A DNA stretch of 20,005 nt from an uncultured Treponema sp. Lineage in GTDB: Bacteria; Spirochaetota; Spirochaetia; Treponematales; Treponemataceae. Below are positions 1 to 7,100 of the stretch, in pieces; the stretch's first letter is position 1; every line of letters starts with the position of its first letter. A program made the translations under genes and the position numbers. The DNA lies in NCBI GenBank assembly GCA_905372205.1, contig CAJPOH010000001.1:1-20005 (forward strand). Reading direction: 5' to 3'. The notes beneath the pieces were generated by a model, which saw nothing but the letters and a program-made list of their open reading frames with translations, did no database searches and was not told the origin of the DNA.

Positions 1-72
1 GAGATGGGGTTTAAGCGTGTAAATTCAGGGCCTTTGGTTCGTAGTTCATATCACGCTGAGCCTATTCAGTGA
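1..72 (+). CDS. lipA: Lipoyl synthase, C-terminal fragment
   Basis: Only the last 23 codons are in the window, ending in TGA at 70-72. They read EMGFKRVNSGPLVRSSYHAE followed by PIQ. The G-F-x-x-V-x-S-G-P-L-V-R-S-S-Y-H-A block is the conserved C-terminal signature of lipoyl synthase, a radical-SAM enzyme that inserts two sulfurs into octanoyl groups on lipoyl carrier domains. The Arg-Ser-Ser-Tyr serine coordinates the auxiliary 4Fe-4S cluster in that family. tpiA begins 59 bases later. The fragment is short but the motif is very characteristic. The N-terminal radical-SAM cysteines lie outside the window and cannot be checked. Confidence 0.85.
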   Translation, partial: EMGFKRVNSGPLVRSSYHAEPIQ

Positions 73-131
73 TCTGTTAGTGGCAATTTTTGCTTATTCA
101 ATTTATACATCTAATTTATAGGAGAAATATT

Positions 132-878
132 ATGAGTTGTTATTACATTGCAGCAAATTGGAAAATGAATTTGAGAAAAGAAGAGGCTATAGAGCTAGCC
201 AAAAAGATGAAGGAAGGGCTTAAAAATGCAAAAAATAAATATATGATTGCTCCGTCTTTTCCATTTTTACAAGCTGTTGGAGATGTGCTAAAAGGCTCTT
301 CAATTCTTTTAGGAGCTCAAAACATGGGGCTTGAAGAAGCTGGAGCATACACAGGTGATGTTTCCCCCCTTCAATTGCTTGATGTTGGAGTGAAGACTGT
401 TATTTTAGGGCATTCAGAAAGAAGACACATATTCAAAGAAACAGATCAGATGATAAACAAAAAAGTTTTGTTAGCCTTAAAGCATGGAATGGAAGTGATT
501 CTTTGTATTGGAGAAAAACTTGAAGAGCGAGAAGGTGGAAAGGCAGAGGCTGTTTGTAAGGCACAAGTGATGGAAGGCTTAAAAGGTGTTTCTAAAGATG
601 ATATGCAAAAAGTTACTATAGCTTATGAGCCTGTTTGGGCAATTGGAACAGGCAAAAGTGCAAGCCCTAAAGATGCTGATGATATGCATGCTTTTATAAG
701 AACTTGCATAGCATCTCTTTATGATGAAAAAATAGCAAAAGATATTGTTATTCAATATGGTGGCTCTATGAAAGAAAGTAATGCAGAAGAGCTACTTAAA
801 ATGCCAAATATAAATGGGGGCTTAATTGGTGGGGCTTCATTAAAGGCAGAATCTTTTTGCAAAATTGCTTCCATATAA
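132..878 (+). CDS. tpiA: Triosephosphate isomerase
   Basis: This glycolytic enzyme interconverts dihydroxyacetone phosphate and glyceraldehyde 3-phosphate in the cytoplasm. From the ATG at 132 it has 248 residues, normal for the family. An upstream in-frame start at 90 would add 14 residues before the conserved beginning. The ATG at 132 is preferred because AGGAGA lies just upstream at 120-125 and the product then starts MSCYYIAANWKMN. Family landmarks are all present: substrate-binding Asn9 and Lys11, catalytic His94 in GHSERR, catalytic Glu166 in AYEPVWAIGTG (the start of the flexible loop 6), and the phosphate-binding YGGS and GGLIGGASL segments. It follows lipA closely and is followed after 17 bases by a small gene, so it probably shares a transcript with the latter. 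Confidence 0.97.
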   Translation: MSCYYIAANWKMNLRKEEAIELAKKMKEGLKNAKNKYMIAPSFPFLQAVGDVLKGSSILLGAQNMGLEEAGAYTGDVSPLQLLDVGVKTVILGHSERRHIFKETDQMINKKVLLALKHGMEVILCIGEKLEEREGGKAEAVCKAQVMEGLKGVSKDDMQKVTIAYEPVWAIGTGKSASPKDADDMHAFIRTCIASLYDEKIAKDIVIQYGGSMKESNAEELLKMPNINGGLIGGASLKAESFCKIASI

Positions 879-895
879 ATAAAAGGTGAACTAGC

Positions 896-1066
896 ATGTT
901 TGATTTTATAGTAGAAAATTTGTCTAAACTATTTGTCAAAGATTATACTCAAGATGAATATTTTAAGAAAATTTTAACTACCCCTGATAAAGATTCGTGG
1001 GGTGGCGTAAATCCTATCATGAATTATAAGAATGATGAGATGAAAGACGAAAAAAATGAAGATTAA
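896..1066 (+). CDS. Small hypothetical protein, 56 residues
   Basis: A short open frame starts with ATG 17 bases after the tpiA stop and ends in TAA at 1064-1066. An AGGTGA ribosome-binding site lies at about 884-889. The product begins MFDFIVENLSKLFVKDYTQD and ends in a highly charged Lys/Asp/Glu/Asn tail. It has no signal peptide, membrane segment or Cys. I do not recognise a family. Codon use is like that of the neighbours, and the ribosome-binding site and operon-like spacing after tpiA argue that it is real. The shortness and lack of a known domain keep confidence moderate. Confidence 0.55.
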   Translation: MFDFIVENLSKLFVKDYTQDEYFKKILTTPDKDSWGGVNPIMNYKNDEMKDEKNED

Positions 1067-1103
1067 TAAGCTAATCCAATAAAACCATTCATTAATTTTG
1101 AGT

Positions 1104-1155
1104 CATTTTCTTGCTTTCTTTTGCTTGTAAAGGAATAGGGGAAGGCAAGAAAATG
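1104..1155. repeat. 15-bp imperfect inverted repeat
   Basis: CATTTTCTTGCTTTC at 1104-1118 pairs with GAAGGCAAGAAAATG at 1141-1155, with a single G-T wobble in 15 pairs and a 22-base loop. A third partial copy, CAAGAAAATGG, lies at about 1227-1237. There is no T-run after the stem on the + strand, so a simple terminator for tpiA is not obvious. It opens the gene-free repeat region that separates tpiA from the minus-strand membrane gene. Confidence 0.6.
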
Positions 1156-1289
1156 CTTTATAATGTTGCATTTCAAGAAAATATCTCCACTTTATTGTGA
1201 TGAATTGACACTCTTTATGGAAAAGTCAAGAAAATGGTAGTGTAAATAGCTACCTCTGATTCTACTGTAGTACTATAGCATAATAGTTA

Positions 1290-1440
1290 TCGTTGCTATA
1301 TCGCTAGGCAAAACCCCGCTATATTCGATCCCGTTTCTGTACAGAACACAGTCGCAATATAGCGAGGTTTGTGCCTCAATGCTGTACAGCAACGCCTCGC
1401 GATATAGCGGGGTTTGCACACCCAATGCTGTACAGAATGG
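1290..1440. repeat. 45-46 bp repeats with CTGTACAG palindromes
   Basis: The 8-bp palindrome CTGTACAG occurs at 1337-1344, 1382-1389 and 1428-1435 (spacing 45 and 46). Between the copies, ATATAGCGAGGTTTG at 1357-1371 recurs as ATATAGCGGGGTTTG at 1402-1416 (spacing 45). An inverted copy, GCAAAACCCCGCTATAT, lies at 1308-1324. A second inverted segment at 1295-1309 matches 1395-1409 in reverse complement apart from one base. The whole can fold as a large cruciform or act as a set of protein sites. It is more G+C rich than its surroundings. No open frame of note crosses it. I do not recognise a named family. Confidence 0.75.
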
Positions 1441-1445
1441 GGGCA

Positions 1446-1546
1446 GTACATTAGCTAATGTACAATCATAACATTAGCTAATGTACTGTTTTCACATCCC
1501 CTAATGTACGGTTATAACATTTTCTAATGTACGTTTAGAATATTTA
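1446..1546. repeat. 23-bp tandem repeat with dyad symmetry
   Basis: The 9-mer CTAATGTAC starts at 1455, 1478, 1501 and 1524, exactly 23 bp apart each time. Units 1 and 3 also share a TTATAACATT-like 3' half, so unit junctions form dyads; the first, GTACATTAGCTAATGTAC at 1446-1463, is a perfect 18-bp palindrome. The second junction (1472-1485) keeps ACATTAG/CTAATGT, and the later junctions are eroded. The array directly follows the CTGTACAG repeats. Its strict period suggests iterated protein-binding sites or a decaying satellite; which one is not shown by the sequence. Confidence 0.8.
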
Positions 1547-1560
1547 ATGATGTCAGACAT

Positions 1561-1592
1561 TCCTAAAAGCACCTTGCAAGGTGCTCTTAGGA
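1561..1592. repeat. Strong palindromic hairpin
   Basis: The core AGCACCTTGCAAGGTGCT is a perfect 18-bp palindrome, flanked by TCCTAA and TTAGGA arms after one A/C mismatch, giving a near-perfect 32-base dyad. No T-run follows on either strand within a few bases, so it is not a typical intrinsic terminator. It lies about 90 bp beyond the 3' end of the minus-strand membrane gene and could still protect or end that transcript. Confidence 0.7.
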
Positions 1593-1680
1593 TGGAAGCC
1601 TTATAGGCGAGGTAAAAAAAGCTACAGACTAAGTTTATGAGGCTACTGGTATTTATGTAATAAGCCAATGGTGAGACAGT

Positions 1681-2085
1681 TTATAAAAACAGAACACCAG
1701 GGAACAAAAAATGAATAATGGCTATAGCTACACAGGCTATTCCAACATAATACTCGTTTGCGTCTATAGCTAGAAAAAAATTATTGCTTTCAATCTTATC
1801 AGGATGGTTTTGCTTTATATATCGCGTTAAAAATACTAAAGCTCCAGCTACAGTTATGACAGTAGGCAAGAAATCACCAAGTAGTGGAGTAGCTGACAGC
1901 CCACTTTGACCATAGGGAGCAATCAGGCAAAAAAGTGCTATCATGAATGCAATAATTGTAAGCGTTAATGTGAAAATATTCCCATGCAAAAAGCTTCCTT
2001 GCATATCTTCTCTAAACTTTCCCAATACGATAAGAATACCCATTAAAGCATTAACAGCCACTACAAGCACATAAATTTGCAACAT
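1681..2085 (-). CDS. Four-helix integral membrane protein of unknown function
   Basis: The product has 134 residues and is almost entirely hydrophobic. Four probable transmembrane helices span about residues 2-22, 37-59, 72-90 and 112-134, with short polar loops (GKFREDMQG after helix 1; RYIKQNHPDKIESNN after helix 3). The positively charged loop after helix 3 suggests it faces the cytoplasm. The ATG is preceded on the minus strand by AGGAG with a 10-base spacer, which fixes the start. It is the only minus-strand gene here and is divergent from rpsF, with which it shares a 217-bp intergenic region. No transporter, enzyme or secretion motif is visible and I do not recognise the family. Confidence 0.8.
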   Translation of the reverse strand: MLQIYVLVVAVNALMGILIVLGKFREDMQGSFLHGNIFTLTLTIIAFMIALFCLIAPYGQSGLSATPLLGDFLPTVITVAGALVFLTRYIKQNHPDKIESNNFFLAIDANEYYVGIACVAIAIIHFLFPGVLFL

Positions 2086-2202
2086 ATCTCTTACACTCCT
2101 AAGCGAAAACTATCTATGAGAGTTATAGAATATACCATTTTTTTTAATACTACAAGTGGGTTAGCAAAAAGTTCATACAAAAAGTTTTGCTTTTTTCTAT
2201 AA

Positions 2203-2232
2203 TTGACTAAAAGACTTTCTTTATTGTAGAAT
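2203..2232 (+). promoter_or_regulatory. Predicted sigma70-type promoter of rpsF operon
   Basis: TTGACT at 2203-2208 and TAGAAT at 2227-2232 match the -35 and -10 hexamers at five of six positions each, with an 18-base spacer. This would start transcription near 2239, just before the leader hairpin and about 64 bases before rpsF. It lies in the divergent intergenic region where a promoter is expected. Confidence 0.6.
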
Positions 2233-2245
2233 ACGCCTTCACTTC

Positions 2246-2279
2246 TACCTTGCATTTAGTGTTTTGCAAGGTATTTTTT
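2246..2279 (+). terminator. Terminator-like hairpin in the rpsF leader
   Basis: TACCTTGC (2246-2253) pairs with GCAAGGTA (2266-2273), followed at once by six T residues (2274-2279). This is a classic intrinsic-terminator shape, yet no + strand gene precedes it; it sits between the predicted rpsF promoter and the rpsF ribosome-binding site (about 2292). It is therefore a candidate attenuator for the ribosomal-protein operon. A weaker AT-rich hairpin with a T-run, AGCAAAA (2163-2169) and TTTTGCT (2185-2191), lies upstream of the promoter. Confidence 0.6.
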
Positions 2280-2302
2280 AGAATATCCATTAGGAGGAGC
2301 GT

Positions 2303-2584
2303 ATGCGAAAATACGAATTGATGACTGTCTTTCCTGTTGAAGACGCAGTTTTTCAAGCAGGAATTGAGAGTCTTAGAGAAACATTAAAATCTTTTAATGT
2401 TAATGTAACATCAGAGGAATCTTATGGGGATAAGGATCTTTCATATGAAATCCGTAAAAATAAAAAGGGTAGGTACACTCTTTTTAATATTGAAGCTGAT
2501 CCTGCTTGTATGATCGAACTCAACAAGAGATTTAGGCTTATTACTCAAATTCTAACATATTTGTTTGTTAGGATTGATGGGTAG
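2303..2584 (+). CDS. rpsF: 30S ribosomal protein S6
   Basis: A 93-residue protein that binds the central domain of 16S rRNA as a heterodimer with S18, whose gene lies two places downstream. It begins MRKYELMTVFPVED, a family-typical first strand, and holds the expected KDLSYEIRKNKKGRYTLFNI central region and the closing strand LTYLFVRIDG. The length is close to the usual 95-130 residues but without the acidic C-terminal tail seen in some S6 proteins. A strong AGGAGGAG ribosome-binding site lies at about 2291-2298. It is the first gene of the rpsF-ssb-rpsR-rplI operon; ssb starts 17 bases after its stop. Confidence 0.95.
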   Translation: MRKYELMTVFPVEDAVFQAGIESLRETLKSFNVNVTSEESYGDKDLSYEIRKNKKGRYTLFNIEADPACMIELNKRFRLITQILTYLFVRIDG

Positions 2585-2601
2585 CTTTTAAGGGAAAAAG
2601 T

Positions 2602-3060
2602 ATGGCAGACATAAATCATGTGGTGTTGGTTGGGCGTTTAACGCGAGATGCTGAATTACGTTATACGCAAGGTGGAACTCCCGTAGTTAAATTTTCTATT
2701 GCAGTCAATAGAAGGAAAAAGGCAGGCGAAGAGTGGGTTGATGAAGTGAGCTTTTTCGATGTTGTTTTCTGGGGTAAGATGGGAGAAGCTATCAACCAAT
2801 ATTTAGTGAAAGGTAAGCAAGTCGCCGTTACAGGGGAGCTTCGCCAGAATAGATGGGAACAAGATGGGCAACCTAGAAGTAAAGTTGAGATTGTAGCAAG
2901 TAATTTGCAGCTTTTAGGGCAGCCTCAAGGAACAGGGAAACAGTATCAATCGTCAGATTCATATAGTGATGAAGGTGGGCAATATCCAAAGCGAAAAGAT
3001 GTGCCTCAATACGAAGAATATGGAGAAGATGATTCAGAATTGGATAATATTCCATTTTAG
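2602..3060 (+). CDS. ssb: Single-stranded DNA-binding protein
   Basis: SSB coats single-stranded DNA in replication, repair and recombination, and recruits partner enzymes through its C-terminal tip. The 152-residue product shows an N-terminal OB fold (about residues 4-110; MADINHVVLVGRLTRDAELR, then FSIAVNRR and the GKMGEAINQYLVKGKQVAVTGEL segment), a polar Gln/Ser/Tyr/Gly-rich linker, and a conserved acidic tip ending DDSELDNIPF. It sits between rpsF and rpsR, a very common bacterial arrangement. The ATG follows an AGGGAAAA ribosome-binding site. Nothing essential appears to be missing. Confidence 0.96.
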   Translation: MADINHVVLVGRLTRDAELRYTQGGTPVVKFSIAVNRRKKAGEEWVDEVSFFDVVFWGKMGEAINQYLVKGKQVAVTGELRQNRWEQDGQPRSKVEIVASNLQLLGQPQGTGKQYQSSDSYSDEGGQYPKRKDVPQYEEYGEDDSELDNIPF

Positions 3061-3087
3061 TTAAGTTTAATAATTAGGAGAATTTTT

Positions 3088-3396
3088 ATGTCAGAAGAGA
3101 CAATGGAAGATATGGATGTTGATGCCACAATGGCAGAAAATGTGAAAGACGGTGAAGAAAAAAAACGTGGAAGAGTTTTCTATAAGAGGAAGGTTTGTAG
3201 GTTTTGCTCACAAAAACTGGTTGTAAACTACAAAGATCCTGCTTCTTTGAGACGTTTTATCACTGAAAGAGGAAAGATTTTGCCGCGCAGGATTACAGGT
3301 ACTTGTGCAAAACACCAGAGAATGCTTACAACAGAGATTAAGAGAGCTAGGGCTTTGGCACTTTTGCCTTTTGTAACTAATGATAGTATGTTTTAG
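3088..3396 (+). CDS. rpsR: 30S ribosomal protein S18, zinc-binding form with acidic N-terminal extension
   Basis: S18 pairs with S6 on the 30S platform. The core runs from about residue 25 ([11 protein letters not shown]) to the end and includes [23 protein letters not shown] and GTCAKHQR. Cys37, Cys40, Cys73 and His76 give a CxxC...CxxH set that fits the zinc-binding form of S18. At 102 residues it is longer than the approximately 75-residue E. coli protein because of a Glu/Asp/Met-rich leader of about 25 residues, unusual ahead of a very basic core. The start is supported by TAGGAGAA just upstream; an internal ATG (residue 15) would shorten the leader but lacks such a site. Confidence 0.95.
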   Translation: MSEETMEDMDVDATMAENVKDGEEKKRGRVFYKRKVCRFCSQKLVVNYKDPASLRRFITERGKILPRRITGTCAKHQRMLTTEIKRARALALLPFVTNDSMF

Positions 3397-3409
3397 TTCT
3401 ACTACAATG

Positions 3410-3436
3410 CTTAATTTCCAACTCCTGGAAGTTAAA
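3410..3436 (+). promoter_or_regulatory. Intercistronic hairpin between rpsR and rplI
   Basis: TTAATTTCCA (3411-3420) pairs with TGGAAGTTAA (3426-3435), with one U-G wobble and a 5-base loop; flanking C and G add one more bulged pair. It ends 11 bases before the rplI AGGAG at 3448-3452. No T-run follows, so it is more likely an RNA-processing or translational control element than a terminator. Confidence 0.5.
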
Positions 3437-3459
3437 GTGAGGAATTTAGGAGCTTGATT

Positions 3460-4011
3460 ATGAAAGTTATATTAAATGTTGATGTTAAATATTTAGGTGA
3501 AGAAGGAGACATTAAAAATGTTGCTAAGGGCTATGCTAGGAACTACTTGTTTCCTAGAGGTTTGGCGGTTTTGTGTACTCCTACGGCAATGGCAGACTTT
3601 GAAGCTAGAAAAGATGAAATTGAAGAGCGAAAGAAGGCAAAAAGGAAAGATGCTGCAAGCATAAAAGAAAGGCTTGAAGCACTTGAAATAAAAATTGTCA
3701 TGCCTGCAGGGCCTAATGGTAAGCTTTATGGAGCGGTAACCACTCAAACACTCTTTGAAGAACTTCTTAAAAGTGGTTTTGATATTGAAAGAAGACGAAT
3801 TGAAATTCAAGGCAACACAATTAAATCAGTTGGAAATCATACTGCAACTATTAAATTGTATGAAAACACTGTTGCAACATTGAAATTTAGTGTTGAAGCT
3901 TTGATTGAAGAAGTGAAAGAGGTGAAAAAACCCAAAAGATCGCGTCGAGAAAAAGAGGAGATCAAAGAAGAGGTTGTCGAGGAAAAAACAGAATCTTCTT
4001 CTAAAGAATAA
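3460..4011 (+). CDS. rplI: 50S ribosomal protein L9
   Basis: L9 binds 23S rRNA near the L1 stalk and helps keep the reading frame. The 183-residue product shows the L9 signature near its N terminus (GDIKNVAKGYARNYLFPRGLA), a long charged connecting helix (about residues 44-76), and the C-terminal globular domain (about 77-150). After this comes an extra tail of about 33 residues that is first Lys/Arg-rich, then Glu-rich, ending ESSSKE; E. coli L9 has 149 residues. The ATG at 3460 is chosen over a TTG at 3454 because AGGAG at 3448-3452 is then 7 bases away. It is last in the operon. Confidence 0.95.
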   Translation: MKVILNVDVKYLGEEGDIKNVAKGYARNYLFPRGLAVLCTPTAMADFEARKDEIEERKKAKRKDAASIKERLEALEIKIVMPAGPNGKLYGAVTTQTLFEELLKSGFDIERRRIEIQGNTIKSVGNHTATIKLYENTVATLKFSVEALIEEVKEVKKPKRSRREKEEIKEEVVEEKTESSSKE

Positions 4012-4079
4012 GGTGTAAGTAATGAAGTAATTGTAGTAGGTTTTTGAACTTACTGCATTTTTTATGCTTAAAAGCCATC

Positions 4080-4109
4080 TTGGATGTTTATTTTTACTAA
4101 AACATCCAA
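4080..4109 (+). terminator. Hairpin after rplI, possible operon terminator
   Basis: TTGGATGTTT (4080-4089) and AAACATCCAA (4100-4109) form a perfect 10-bp stem with a 10-base loop. Only TTT follows before CGC, so it is a weak intrinsic terminator at best, but its place about 70 bases after rplI and before the next promoter fits an operon boundary. A weaker GTAAGT/ACTTAC pair followed by ATTTTTT (4015-4063) lies just upstream. Confidence 0.5.
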
Positions 4110-4121
4110 TTTCGCTGTGTC

Positions 4122-4150
4122 TTGATAGTGGAGCGATATTGGTGTATGTT
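4122..4150 (+). promoter_or_regulatory. Predicted promoter of the protease gene
   Basis: TTGATA (4122-4127) and TATGTT (4145-4150) are separated by 17 bases, giving good -35 and moderate -10 matches. Transcription would begin near 4157, just ahead of the AGGAGGT ribosome-binding site at about 4163-4169. It starts the lipoprotein gene block. Confidence 0.4.
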
Positions 4151-4173
4151 GATGGCGAGTATAGGAGGTAAAT

Positions 4174-7100
4174 GTGAAAATTATTAAAAGGCTATTTACT
4201 ATATTATTTGTGTTTGTAGCATTTTCATCATGTAAACATAAGGCTGATAATAATCCGCAGACTCATGAAAATAAAATTCCCGATAGGCCAGCGAATGTTT
4301 GTAGGGTTAACATTCTTAGTTCAGTCAATGGTTCGTACACAAGTGATCTGAAATTGACAATATCTGATTGTGATACAAAAAAGAAGGTTTTTAATGAAGT
4401 TTGCCCTTATGGTGTGGCTTTTCCGAAGCTTGAAGTGGGTAAGCGTTATAATTTTGCAGTGGAAGGAAATGCTTCTTATGCAAGTTCTTACGTGAAGAAC
4501 TTGAAAATTAAAACTTTAACTGATGATATTGGCATTGTGTGTCTGCTAAAGGCACAAAAAACTAGAAATAAAGCTTTTTTGGAGTTAAAAGAGTTTAAAT
4601 TTGTAAAAGAAGGTGGAGCTGAGGTTGCTGTTACAGATGGTTTAAAGATAGAAACTCCTGTTAAGGGAAAGTTTAGTGCAAAAGTGTCTTCTAGTTCTGC
4701 TGCAATATATTCAAGTCTTGCTTATGGTTTTGATGCTAAGATTGGCTTAGGCAAAACTCCTTCATCGTCAGTGAAATCAAAGCAAGATGTATTAGGTTCA
4801 CCTCTAGGATATTCTAAGTTTGTTGATGATGAATGGGTGTCGGACTTTGATTTTCTGCTTGAATCAGGTGGCGTTTGGGAATCTTTTACAAAGGACGAGC
4901 AAGACTTAATTGCTGTTTTTTATGATATAGCAGGTAACAGGCTAGAATCTCATAATTATATCGTGTGTGAACCCAGAACTGCTAATTTTCAGAAATATGA
5001 TGGAGATGTCTATAGTCTTACAGACTTTTACGTTGAAGCAAAAACCTACTCTGCTTACAACCAAATCTACAGCGTAGGACCTTCACAAAGTGAAGAAAAT
5101 ATTAAAGATGTTCATTATGCTCCTAGTATTTTCTTTAGCGTCAAAGACAAAAACTTAGATCTGGCAAATATTATTGCTGTTGAAGTTTTTAGGCGAGAGG
5201 TTGCAGAAGGCAAAGAAAGAGAGTTTGCGTCTATATTCACAAGTTTTTTTAAAAATCCTAGTGATATAAGAGAAAACAATTCTATTCCGCTTTCCTATTT
5301 GCTAGATAGGACTGGAACTTGTGAAGTGAACAAAGAATATGAATATAAGGCGAAAATATACATTCAAGATGGTTATTATTTTGAATCTGGGGTGGCAAAG
5401 TGTAAGATATTGCCACAATATAAAGCTTACCTAACAAAACCTAGTCAACATGCATCTCTAGTAATGCCTTCACGTTATGCTCCTTTTAGTGCAGTGTTGC
5501 AAGATTTTGCAATTTCTGTATCTGAACCCAGCCTTTGGGATGCAAAGAAAAGTGATTACTTCACCTGTGGACTTATAGTTAATACATTTAGGTTTGATGA
5601 GATGTATCGGATGTTGTTTCGCTATCATTTTAATTACAAGGGAACAGGGAAAGAAGAACTTGAATTCCTTATGAATGATAATAAGAAAATAATGATAACA
5701 ACGTTAAAAGCTAAAAAAATTGTCCCCTATTATATGGAAGTGAAAGATTTTGTTGAGTGGGATGCATCTAATTCTTTAGTGATTATGAAAAAAGAAATGT
5801 TGACCACTAGAGTATTTAATATAGCTCAAAGATGGGAAACTTTTAAGGATGGTGAAATTTATTATTGGGACGTTTTTGGAGTGAGTGGAAAGCTACCAGA
5901 TGATATAAGAAACGTTAAAAAGATGCCTCCTTGTTTCACTAAAGAATATAAGAATGAAGCAGGCATTGTGAGTTATTCTAATACCTACGGGGCAGGTCTT
6001 TCTTTGACAACTACTTCTAGTGAAAATGGATGTTTCGATTTTACTGTTAAATCTGAAAACGAACTTAGTAATAATTCAATTTTAGAAAGACCTTCAAAAG
6101 AAAATATTGCGGAAGGTGCTTATGTGGTCAAAGCTGATAGTAGGTTTGAAGATGCTGTTCTTTCACTAGGTGCTAAGATTGTGGGTAAGATGAGCTTAAA
6201 CGATGATTTAAGCTGGTATTGTGTTAGCTCGGAGAAAGAAAAAGATATTCTCATTCCTCTTTTGAAAACTCCTGGAGTGAGAAGTGCAGATTACCAGCAT
6301 AAAATTACCTTTCCTTACGAAAGAAGTGAAGAAAAAGATGTTTTGAATCAACTTTCGTTTGATAAAGACCCTGTGCTAAAAGGCTCAGGCTATTCTCTTG
6401 AAATAACAAAGGCTTTAGAAGCTTATGAAAAAATAGGTTTTGGAGATAGTCCTGTGCTAGTGGGAATTATGGATTCAGGTGTTTCTTTAACACATGAAGA
6501 CTTAAAAGATGCTAATGGACAGAGCATAATAAAAGATCATTTTGTGCAAAAAATTGTACAGCAGTCTGATGGAATTGCTTTTGCCGGATGGGAATCTTCT
6601 ACAACAGAAGCAGACTTACAAGGTCATGGAACGCATTGTGTTGGAATTATGGCAGCTCCTATGGATAACGGAAAAGGAATTGTTGGAGTTTCAGGAAAGA
6701 ATACTAAGGTTGTGATGTATCGAGGAATGTTTGACCCAGTTGATAAGAATGGGAACTTTAGAGAGTTTTGCTCCATGGATGCAATCAGAAAGTTTACAGA
6801 CTACGTTATAAACATGAGAAATAATGATGGATTAAGGCAAGCTTGTGTTCCAATTAATCTTTCTATAGGGACTCCTCAGCCTTCTCCTTTTGCTAATGAA
6901 GTGATCAACTATGCTTTAGCAAATGGAGTTTTGCCAGTGGTTGCAATGGGAAATGATGGCTTGCGTACTCCTTCTTATCCTAGTGCATATAAAGGTGTTT
7001 TGGCTGTTGGCTCCTCTAATGGTAGTGATAGAGTTTCTGCCTATAGTAATACTGGAGCATGGATTTCTATAGTGGCACCGGGAGAGAATATAACAAGTTT

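Noticed and set aside
1205..1240. Promoter with a perfect TTGACA at 1205-1210
   Set aside because: No acceptable -10 hexamer lies 16-19 bases downstream and no gene follows on the + strand for about 1 kb.
2235..2302. Known S6:S18-binding rpsF leader motif
   Set aside because: The characteristic CCG in a bulged hairpin is not found in this leader.
3493..3810. 105-residue minus-strand open frame
   Set aside because: It is antisense to rplI, Phe/Cys-rich as expected from reversed Lys/Glu codons.
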